Positions 1 through 4,914 of a DNA stretch of 6,529 nucleotides are shown piece by piece. The notes beneath the pieces were generated by a model. That model worked only from the letters and a program-made list of their open reading frames with translations. It was not told the origin of the DNA and searched no databases. Each line of letters starts with the position of its first letter. Within the stretch, counting starts at the first letter, position 1. A program made the position numbers and the translations under genes. Origin of the DNA: Oscillospiraceae bacterium (GTDB lineage: Bacteria > Bacillota > Clostridia > Oscillospirales > CAG-272); contig WQSD01000070.1 of NCBI GenBank assembly GCA_009788105.1, positions 1 through 6,529 on the forward strand. Reading direction: 5' to 3'.

Positions 1-37
1 TGCATCATGGGGGGAGTTGGGTATATGGGTATACGCC

Positions 38-97
38 TTATTTTTGGTGTCGTGTTATTGCTCCGCCGAATATTGCTCCGCCGAATAAGTGTTGCAT
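38..97 (-). CDS. Possible 19-codon ORF just after sigF
   Basis: MQHLFGGAIFGGAITRHQK, ATG at 97-95, stop TAA at 40-38. AAAGG (overlapping the sigF stop TAA) precedes the ATG by 5 nt. The peptide contains FGGAI twice because of the 15-bp tandem repeat at 56-85, which keeps frame. I recognise no family. It may be a genuine leader or small peptide at the end of the spoIIA operon, or a chance frame. Confidence 0.2.
   Translation of the reverse strand: MQHLFGGAIFGGAITRHQK
56..85. repeat. 15-bp perfect tandem duplication
   Basis: TATTGCTCCGCCGAA occurs twice in a row at 56-70 and 71-85. The unit is five codons long, so it preserves any frame. It lies 20 nt downstream of the sigF stop in the direction of transcription. 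Confidence 0.9.
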
Positions 98-105
98 TCG
101 CACCT

Positions 106-915
106 TTACAGTGCCTCGCGCAGTAGCTGTATTATTTTCTTCTCCTCCCGCGACACTTTCACTTGGGACAGCCCCAGCACCGCCCCGGTCTGTTGCTGTG
201 ACATATCGCGGTAATAGCGGAGGTATATTATCTGCCGCTGGCAGTCGTCAAGCCCTGTGATGGCTTCGTTTAGGGCAATTTTGTCGGTAAGCATATCCAA
301 AGTGGAGGATGTGTCCGGCAACAGCTCCCCAAGTGCCACCCCGTCGCCGCCGGATGACTCCCCAACCGGCTCGGATAGGGAAGTGATTGGGGTGGCTGCC
401 TCAAGGGCGCGGACAAGCTCTTCTTCGGAGATTTCGCAATATTCCGCAAGCTCGGAAATACGGGGCTCCCGCTCCAAGATTTTGGTCAGTTCCTCTTTCA
501 TCTTCATGATGTGGATGCTTTGCCGCTTGATGTTGCGGCTGATTTTTATTGGACCATCGTCACGCAAAAATCGCTTTATCTCGCCGATAATCAGAGGTAC
601 GGCATAGGTGGAAAACACTGTATCATATGAAAAATCAAAGCTGCGTGCCGCCTTTATCATGCCGATTGTGCCAATTTGCACAAGGTCTTCGTACTCCACG
701 CCGCGGTCACGGAAACGGAGGGCAATGCTTTTCACAAGCCCCAGGTTACTGCTGATAATTTCCTCAAGAGCAGCCTCGTCACCATCGGCGATTTTTTTCA
801 ATAATATGTGGTTTTGACTGTTGTCGCCCATGTGTTTTGGGGTGTTGAGCATCCTAACATAAACAGGTGCAAAAAAATAAATGCAACAGATGGTCAGGAA
901 GGTTATTATCAACAT
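106..915 (-). CDS. sigF: RNA polymerase sporulation sigma factor sigma-F (start uncertain)
   Basis: Sigma-70 family factor that directs the first forespore-specific transcription. Region 2 is clear (NLGLVKSIALRFRDRG, EDLVQIGTIGMIKAARSFD, FSTYAVPLIIGEIKRFLRDDG). Region 3 follows, then region 4 with the helix-turn-helix MSQQQTGAVLGLSQVKVSREEKK. The sequence alone could also suggest sigma-G, but its place after spoIIAA-spoIIAB decides for sigma-F. The start is a problem. The ATG at 915 (or TTG at 912) is 6-9 nt past the spoIIAB stop with AAAGG just before it, the only binding-site-like sequence here; it adds 21-28 residues beginning with a hydrophobic stretch (LIITFLTICCIYFFAPVYV). Starts at ATG 852 or ATG 831 give a normal 241-248 aa sigma-F but have no ribosome binding site. 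Length is 269 aa as given versus about 255 in B. subtilis. Confidence 0.95.
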   Translation of the reverse strand: MLIITFLTICCIYFFAPVYVRMLNTPKHMGDNSQNHILLKKIADGDEAALEEIISSNLGLVKSIALRFRDRGVEYEDLVQIGTIGMIKAARSFDFSYDTVFSTYAVPLIIGEIKRFLRDDGPIKISRNIKRQSIHIMKMKEELTKILEREPRISELAEYCEISEEELVRALEAATPITSLSEPVGESSGGDGVALGELLPDTSSTLDMLTDKIALNEAITGLDDCQRQIIYLRYYRDMSQQQTGAVLGLSQVKVSREEKKIIQLLREAL

Positions 916-921
916 ACCTTT

Positions 922-1359
922 CTACGAGAATTTCTTGTGCAGGGTCACGGTTGTGCCTTTGCCTGGGGTGGAGTGAACGCGAATACGGTCGCAAAAGCTC
1001 TCCATAATAGCAAAGCCCATGCCCCCGCGCTCCCCGCCCGGGTCGGTGGTATACAGGGGCTGGCGGCAACGCTCGATGTCCTCGATACCGCAACCTTTGT
1101 CACGGATTTTGATGGACAAACTGCGGTCGCTAAAAAGTTTTGCGGTTATGTAGACCGTGTTGTTCCCTGTCATGCCACGATAGCCGTGAATGATGGAGTT
1201 TGTCACCGCCTCGGACACTGCGGTGCGAATGTCCGCAAGCTCCGGGACGGTAGGGTCAAGCTGTGCCACAAAAGCGGACACCGTTTGCCGTGCAAAGCTC
1301 TCGTTTTCTGATTTCGCCGCAAGAACCATGGCAAACTCGTTGATGGTAGTTTTCTTCAT
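922..1359 (-). CDS. spoIIAB: Anti-sigma-F factor / serine kinase SpoIIAB
   Basis: 145-aa GHKL-fold protein that holds sigma-F inactive in the presence of ATP and phosphorylates SpoIIAA. The Bergerat ATP site is complete: N-box EAVTNSIIHGY (Glu50 likely general base, Asn54 for Mg), G1 box DKGCGIED (Asp87), and G2 box GGERGGMGF (108-116). That box contains Glu110-Arg111, which correspond to the B. subtilis Glu104-Arg105 pair that contacts SpoIIAA and sigma-F. The G3-like GKGTTV lies near the end. The length matches the family (about 146 aa). It begins within the spoIIAA stop (ATGA overlap) and stops 6 nt before the longest sigF frame, so the three proteins should be made in fixed ratio. Nothing looks damaged. 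Confidence 0.97.
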   Translation of the reverse strand: MKKTTINEFAMVLAAKSENESFARQTVSAFVAQLDPTVPELADIRTAVSEAVTNSIIHGYRGMTGNNTVYITAKLFSDRSLSIKIRDKGCGIEDIERCRQPLYTTDPGGERGGMGFAIMESFCDRIRVHSTPGKGTTVTLHKKFS

Positions 1360-1697
1360 TTTGCCTTCTCCTTTGTGCTTTTTATCACTTCGATAAATTT
1401 GTGTGTTCCTGCAAGTCGGATGATTTTTTCCACTTGCTCGGTTGGTTCGATTAGCACCAATTTTGCCCCAATATTTTGCGCTTTGGTGTACCGCCCAAGG
1501 ATTAACCCCAGTCCTGCGCTGTCCATAAAGTCAATATCCCCAAGGTACAAGGCGACTTTTTCGGGGCGCTGTGCCAGTATTTCTTGGTCGATTTCCTCTC
1601 GCAGGTGGGGAGCGTTGTGGTGATCCACCTCCCCAAGCAGACGACAGGTGAGGGTGCCGCCGCTGTATTCTATTTCAACAGATGATGTTTTTAGCAT
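1356..1697 (-). CDS. spoIIAA: Anti-sigma-F factor antagonist SpoIIAA
   Basis: Small cytoplasmic STAS-domain protein of 113 aa. In its dephosphorylated form it binds SpoIIAB and frees sigma-F in the forespore; SpoIIAB phosphorylates it on one serine, and the phosphatase SpoIIE reverses this (established for the family). The STAS core is visible, with GEVDHHNAPHLREEID near the start and the phosphorylation motif DFMDSAGLGLILGRY, where the target is Ser60 counted from the ATG (B. subtilis Ser58). The start was placed at ATG 1697 because a strong GGAGG precedes it at correct spacing; a longer TTG frame adds four residues without a binding site. Its last codons overlap the spoIIAB start by 4 bp (ATGA), which implies translational coupling. 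It is the first gene of the spoIIA operon. Confidence 0.96.
   Translation of the reverse strand: MLKTSSVEIEYSGGTLTCRLLGEVDHHNAPHLREEIDQEILAQRPEKVALYLGDIDFMDSAGLGLILGRYTKAQNIGAKLVLIEPTEQVEKIIRLAGTHKFIEVIKSTKEKAK
1368..1374 (-). promoter_or_regulatory. Ribosome binding site of spoIIAB
   Basis: AAAGGAG on the minus strand, inside the 3' end of spoIIAA and 8 nt before the spoIIAB ATG at 1359-1357. Confidence 0.75.
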
Positions 1698-1702
1698 ATG
1701 TT

Positions 1703-1707
1703 CCTCC
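1703..1707 (-). promoter_or_regulatory. Ribosome binding site deciding the spoIIAA start
   Basis: GGAGG on the minus strand, 5 nt before ATG at 1697-1695. The in-frame TTG at 1709-1707 overlaps this site and has none of its own, so the ATG is preferred. Confidence 0.8.
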
Positions 1708-1746
1708 AAACAAAAGACAGGCTATATCATAATGATACAGCCTGTC
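1708..1746 (-). terminator. Hairpin terminator after the surface protein gene, abutting the spoIIAA ribosome binding site
   Basis: On the minus strand GACAGGCT (1746-1739) pairs with AGCCTGTC (1723-1716). The stem continues through one G-U pair and a further TATCAT/ATGATA block, leaving almost no loop. TTTTGTTT follows directly, then the GGAGG of spoIIAA. It sits 68 nt past the stop of the surface gene and only 18 nt before the spoIIAA start, so it probably ends the adhesin transcript. On the plus strand no T-run follows the stem. Confidence 0.65.
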
Positions 1747-1764
1747 CTGTGTGTATTTTGTCAA
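1735..1764 (-). promoter_or_regulatory. Weak candidate promoter for the spoIIA operon
   Basis: TTGACA lies at 1764-1759 on the minus strand, with a poor -10 (CTGTAT) 18 nt downstream, inside the terminator stem. In other endospore formers spoIIA is driven by sigma-H; the nearest thing here is CAGGACAG at 1750-1743, with no convincing GAAT at the right distance. Some promoter must lie in 1748-1830 unless the operon depends on readthrough. Confidence 0.25.
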
Positions 1765-1814
1765 TTGTTGGCGGTGGGTGAAAATATTTACTCGCCTTTT
1801 CAAGAATTACATTT

Positions 1815-4355
1815 TTATGCGTTGTGCAAGCCTCTAACCTTTTTCGCTTTGACTACAATAAAGCCAGCCAGCGCACCAAGGGTCAGCACAACCAAAGCAA
1901 TAACCGAGCCATTTGCAAGGGTCAATCCTGTTGGAGTGTGCCAAATGTGATAGTTCACAAAGTCAACACGGCTACCGGTGCTTGGGTTTGTAGGTTCAAT
2001 AGGGTCGCCGATATAAGTAGGCATAAGAATATAATGCCAGCCCGGTCCTGTTGTAGCAGAGTTTGTCACAGTACCGCCGTTAATAGACCAAGATGGCGTA
2101 TATCCCTCCACAGGGGTTTCGGTGACAATAAATCGTGTGCCGACAGGGGCGTTTATAACAAAACTCCAACCATGCGCCAACTGAATATTGATGGTATCTC
2201 CGTTAAAGAACCAAAGGTAATAATATTGCCCTTCTCTTCGGTATTGGACAGGAGGTAAAACAGGGTCACCGTTTGCATCAAAAATAAATCCGTAGAACCA
2301 CATATCCGGAAAACCCATGAACATATAATCATCGCAACAATAATAACACCATACATAACCTGTTCCCGAACTACCGGGGTAGAAGAAAACATGGTCAAGC
2401 TGTAATGTTATGGCAAAGTTAAACAAGCGGGTTCTGTCGCCAATAATGTCGCCGTCCACTGTTTTTGTAACTACCATTGCGCCGTTTTCGCTATGATAGT
2501 TTAGCGTATACGTGTTTTGGAAAATCATTTCTGTCACTTTGACCCCAACTGCCGGGTGCGCCGCCTGACCCTGTGCAAGATAGTTCCCGCAAATCACCGC
2601 TACTTCTCTGGTAACATAGCGAACATAAAATTCGCCGGATGGCGCATCGTACGCAACGTACACATTTAGATAAAATTGCATTTGTGAGAAAGTAGGCGAA
2701 CTCCAGCCGCTACCCGGGGTAATGTATCCGTCACCCCAATAAAAACAGTCATGCTCCCAAACACGGAAAACATATCTTCCCGTAGCTGTCCAATTCATAT
2801 CAGCAAGAATGTTACCGGACACCATATATCGGGTTGTAATGCCGTTTGCTGTTGTTCCCGCACCGGTTGCAATGGGGATAAGAATCGGGTCTGTTGCGGT
2901 GGTAATCTCGGGTGCGTCAAGTACCGCAGGCCAATTTGCGTTAGTGGGCAGGATACCATTCCAACTAACAAAGTCCGCAAAGAAAGCAAAATGCACATTT
3001 GTGGGGATAACAGTACCCACAGGGGTCAGTAAACGCTTGGTAATTGTCACTTCAACGCCATCGGGCGCAGGGATGTAATCATATGCGTCGCCGCGAGCGT
3101 TAATATCCCAGTTGTTCAGCAAATGGGTAGTTGCCGAGGTATTTTCTGACGCAATATTTGTAAGTAAATCAGCAGTTTCGTGCGGAATAAACACTCCGTT
3201 ACCCGCTCTGTTGCCGCTGAAAACTGCATATTCACCGATATTTAGCCCAGGGAAATCTGTGGCATAAAAATGATAATATGGTGTGCGGGCAGTAGCCACA
3301 TGACCGCCATAGTAAATTCCGCCGCCGTCGTAGCCTGCATGGTTGTTTGTGATAGAACCGCGAATAACATTAAGCGTACCCACTGGAAATGGAAAACCAA
3401 TAGCAGAAGTATCCATGAAATAAAAGCCACCACCGTTTTCTACCGCAGTATTGCCAGTTACCAAACCATCGTAAAACTCTACATAACTACCAACTGACAT
3501 CACACCTCCACCGGACACCGAAGCGGTATTCCCGCTTATTTCACCGCCATTTATATACAAATTTACACTTTGGTAGCCCAGTCTAATTGCAGCAATTCCA
3601 GCACCATTATCTGATGTGTTTCCGCTTATTATGCCACCATTTATAAATATATTAGATGGGTATTGGTCTGTGGATGTAGCAATTATTCCACCACCAAATC
3701 CTCCTAACCCTGCTCCAGTTAAAGCACGAGCACCAGTGGAATAATTGTCAATTATATAACCCCCATTCATTATGAATGTTGCACCTTCAACTTCCACACC
3801 AGCCCCACCTGTATAAGCTCCCCATCCCAAATAGCTTGAGCCAGCATTTTTAATCGTTCCTGCATTCATGATAAATGTAGAGTTGTCATGAACATATACA
3901 ACACCTGAACGACCTTGTCCATCAAGGGTCGGTCCGTTTAATGTAACAGGAAAAGCAGAACAAATATGTAATATTACAGTCCAGGAAGAAATTAGATTTG
4001 TCTTGGTTATAGAATATTGTCCCGAAAATTTCACTCTATGTGTTGTACTACCAGTAATCATTATTGCTGATTCACTATCTGTTGTCAATTCTATATCATC
4101 TGTAAGTATTATGTTAATTCCATCGTATGTTGATGGCAAAGTGCCGTATATATTCCCAAGTGCTTGACGCAACTCACCTTCGGTCGAAACATAAATATCA
4201 AAATATAAGTAATTTCCATTGGCTGGCACAATGCCGCTGTTCGGGCTTGCGTTGCCCTCAATTGCACCAATTTGCCACGCACCGAACGCGCCAAAAAGCA
4301 CCACAAATGCCAGTAATAAAGCAAACTGCCTTTTCATTAAAATTTTGTTTTTCAT
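1815..4355 (-). CDS. Secreted surface adhesin/pilin-like protein: beta-helix, two isopeptide-type domains, TPTG wall or membrane anchor
   Basis: 846 aa, probably exported and anchored at the cell surface. Residues 1-36 form a signal peptide (basic KNKILMKR, then a hydrophobic core, cleavage near A31 or A36). Residues about 138-395 contain repeats of the type GGIISGNT, GGEISGNT, DGLVTGNT, RGSITNN followed by Gly-rich turns, as in right-handed parallel beta-helix adhesins. Residues about 431-620 resemble a Spy0128/FctA-type pilin domain, with Lys440 in VTITK, Glu534 in RVWEHD and Asn614 in IFQNTY as candidate isopeptide residues. Residues about 625-803 form a second such domain (DUF7601-like), with Lys631, Glu746 in VTETP and Asn801 in VDFVNY. 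The C-terminus has TPTG (807-810), a membrane segment (817-835) and the tail KAKKVRGLHNA. There is no LPXTG. A motif CYYCC (670-674) sits in an aromatic-rich insert. Its own promoter and terminator make it monocistronic. The beta-helix half is AT-richer than valS. Domain names are by recognition, not search. Confidence 0.85.
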   Translation of the reverse strand: MKNKILMKRQFALLLAFVVLFGAFGAWQIGAIEGNASPNSGIVPANGNYLYFDIYVSTEGELRQALGNIYGTLPSTYDGINIILTDDIELTTDSESAIMITGSTTHRVKFSGQYSITKTNLISSWTVILHICSAFPVTLNGPTLDGQGRSGVVYVHDNSTFIMNAGTIKNAGSSYLGWGAYTGGAGVEVEGATFIMNGGYIIDNYSTGARALTGAGLGGFGGGIIATSTDQYPSNIFINGGIISGNTSDNGAGIAAIRLGYQSVNLYINGGEISGNTASVSGGGVMSVGSYVEFYDGLVTGNTAVENGGGFYFMDTSAIGFPFPVGTLNVIRGSITNNHAGYDGGGIYYGGHVATARTPYYHFYATDFPGLNIGEYAVFSGNRAGNGVFIPHETADLLTNIASENTSATTHLLNNWDINARGDAYDYIPAPDGVEVTITKRLLTPVGTVIPTNVHFAFFADFVSWNGILPTNANWPAVLDAPEITTATDPILIPIATGAGTTANGITTRYMVSGNILADMNWTATGRYVFRVWEHDCFYWGDGYITPGSGWSSPTFSQMQFYLNVYVAYDAPSGEFYVRYVTREVAVICGNYLAQGQAAHPAVGVKVTEMIFQNTYTLNYHSENGAMVVTKTVDGDIIGDRTRLFNFAITLQLDHVFFYPGSSGTGYVWCYYCCDDYMFMGFPDMWFYGFIFDANGDPVLPPVQYRREGQYYYLWFFNGDTINIQLAHGWSFVINAPVGTRFIVTETPVEGYTPSWSINGGTVTNSATTGPGWHYILMPTYIGDPIEPTNPSTGSRVDFVNYHIWHTPTGLTLANGSVIALVVLTLGALAGFIVVKAKKVRGLHNA

Positions 4356-4362
4356 GTTTTTT

Positions 4363-4369
4363 CCTCTTT
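4363..4369 (-). promoter_or_regulatory. Ribosome binding site of the surface protein gene
   Basis: AAAGAGG on the minus strand, 7 nt before the ATG at 4355-4353. It supports that start over the in-frame ATG six codons later. Confidence 0.75.
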
Positions 4370-4388
4370 GTTGTGATTATAATAAAGT

Positions 4389-4419
4389 TACACCACAGTA
4401 TAGCATATGGGGTGGTGTA
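4389..4419. promoter_or_regulatory. Inverted repeat bracketing the -10 box (candidate operator)
   Basis: TACACCAC (4389-4396) and GTGGTGTA (4412-4419) are perfect 8-bp inverted half-sites with centres 23 bp apart. One half abuts the -35 box inside the spacer and the other abuts the -10 box at the start site. A bound dimer would cover the promoter. No regulator gene is in the window, so its identity is unknown. Confidence 0.5.
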
Positions 4420-4425
4420 TGTCAA
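4397..4425 (-). promoter_or_regulatory. Sigma-A promoter of the surface protein gene
   Basis: On the minus strand the -35 box is TTGACA (4425-4420), the spacer is 17 nt, and the -10 box is TATACT (4402-4397). This is a near-consensus housekeeping promoter. Transcription should start near 4390, giving a leader of about 35 nt before the ATG at 4355. Confidence 0.85.
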
Positions 4426-4518
4426 GGGCGGGGCGAGATTATTGCGAAAATTTACGGTTTGGCAATATTATTGGGGGATAGTGGGTATGGTGGAAATGTT
4501 GGGTGGGTTTTTGATTTT

Positions 4519-4687
4519 TTGACCTTAATCCCCTTCCTTGGGAAGGGGTGGCACGAGCATAGCGAGTGACGGGGTAGGATAATGGCACAAACACGACACC
4601 AAAACTCAAAATCTTTCGTTCCACACCTACCCCGTCTTGCGACAATGGCGGTCGCAATCCACCCCTTCCCGAGGAAGGGGATTAAGG
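4519..4687. repeat. Head-to-head palindromic element with 29-bp terminal inverted repeats
   Basis: The ends 4523-4551 and 4659-4687 are inverted repeats matching at 28 of 29 positions. Each end is itself a hairpin (CCCCTTCC/GGAAGGGG type). An inner 11-bp perfect inverted repeat follows: GACGGGGTAGG at 4568-4578 and CCTACCCCGTC at 4626-4636. Between the outer and inner arms lie stems that differ: an imperfect one at 4552-4568 and TTGCGAC/GTCGCAA at 4637-4657. The central 4579-4625 is AC-rich and unpaired. There is no transposase frame, so this looks like a non-autonomous MITE/REP-like element. The direct flanks do not show a convincing target duplication. Confidence 0.8.
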
Positions 4688-4740
4688 GCGGGTGGCGGTG
4701 GTGTTCGTGCATTTTCGTGTCCGTTCGTGGTTAAACGCCC

Positions 4741-4794
4741 TTGACCTTCTTCCCCTCTGGGGAGGGGTGGCAATGCGTAGCATTGACGGGGTGG
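4741..4794 (+). repeat. Single (half) copy of palindrome family 1
   Basis: It has the same module order as the left half of the element at 4519-4687: TTGACCTT border, a first hairpin CCCCTC/GAGGGG (4752-4757 and 4762-4767), GGTGG, a second hairpin CAATGC-GTA-GCATTG (4771-4785), then GACGGGGTGG. The second stem has a sequence unlike its relatives but pairs perfectly. No partner half in opposite orientation follows, so this is a solo unit. Confidence 0.75.
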
Positions 4795-4804
4795 CTTGTG
4801 TTGT

Positions 4805-4829
4805 GGGCGAACATAGTTCGCCCCTACGG
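4805..4829 (-). repeat. Palindromic element, family 2, copy C
   Basis: GGGCGAAC (4805-4812) and GTTCGCCC (4816-4823) pair around ATA, followed by CTACGG. Read on the minus strand it starts CCGTAGGGGCGAAC. It shares the CCGTAGGG border with copy D and CGTAGGGGCGA with the copy inside valS, while the stem sequences differ. Confidence 0.7.
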
Positions 4830-4848
4830 CGTTTTGCCTGTATCGTTC

Positions 4849-4880
4849 GGGCGGACGACCGCGGGCGGTCGTCCCTACGG
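4849..4880 (-). repeat. Palindromic element, family 2, copy D
   Basis: GGACGACCGC (4853-4862) and GCGGTCGTCC (4865-4874) form a strong 10-bp stem, followed by CTACGG. On the minus strand it starts CCGTAGGG like copy C and continues into an unrelated but fully paired stem, ending in CCGCCCG. It lies about 35 nt past the valS stop, so it could also act as a 3' end structure of that transcript; it has no T-tract. Confidence 0.7.
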
Positions 4881-4914
4881 GTGCGGTGGGAAACGTTCAA
4901 ATAGGCGACTACAG

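Larger units (their letters stand above)
4426..4914. other. Repeat-rich gap between valS and the surface protein gene; no gene seen
   Basis: I see no credible coding sequence on either strand: the short open frames lack ribosome binding sites and run through palindromes. The stretch contains three units of palindrome family 1 (4519-4578, 4626-4687, 4741-4794) and two of family 2 (4805-4829, 4849-4880). There is also a TTCGTG motif repeated three times at exact 10-nt steps (4704, 4714, 4724). Positions 4430-4518 hold nothing I can name beyond a T-rich run at 4508-4520. No clear U-tract terminator for valS is visible; the GC-rich hairpin of family 2 just after its stop (4853-4874) may slow polymerase but has no T-run. 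Confidence 0.75.

Noticed and set aside
20..39. Terminator after sigF (GTATA-TGGG-TATAC hairpin)
   Set aside because: The stem is only 5 AT-rich pairs and no T-run follows on the minus strand.
106..915. Sigma-G instead of sigma-F
   Set aside because: The two are close paralogues, but position directly after spoIIAA-spoIIAB in one operon identifies sigma-F.
808..1311. 167-codon plus-strand open frame opposite sigF/spoIIAB
   Set aside because: It lies antisense to two certain genes, matches no recognisable protein, and comes from the high GC of the opposite strand.
4704..4729. TTCGTG three times at 10-nt steps as a protein-binding array
   Set aside because: Helical phasing is attractive, but six bases repeated three times in a low-complexity GT-rich stretch is weak, and no promoter is nearby.
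4523..4880. CRISPR array
   Set aside because: The repeats are palindromes in mixed orientation and irregular spacing, without regular unique spacers of equal length.
4439..4904. Several 70-116 codon open frames on both strands in the valS-adhesin gap
   Set aside because: They run through the palindromic repeats, overlap each other on both strands and have no ribosome binding sites.
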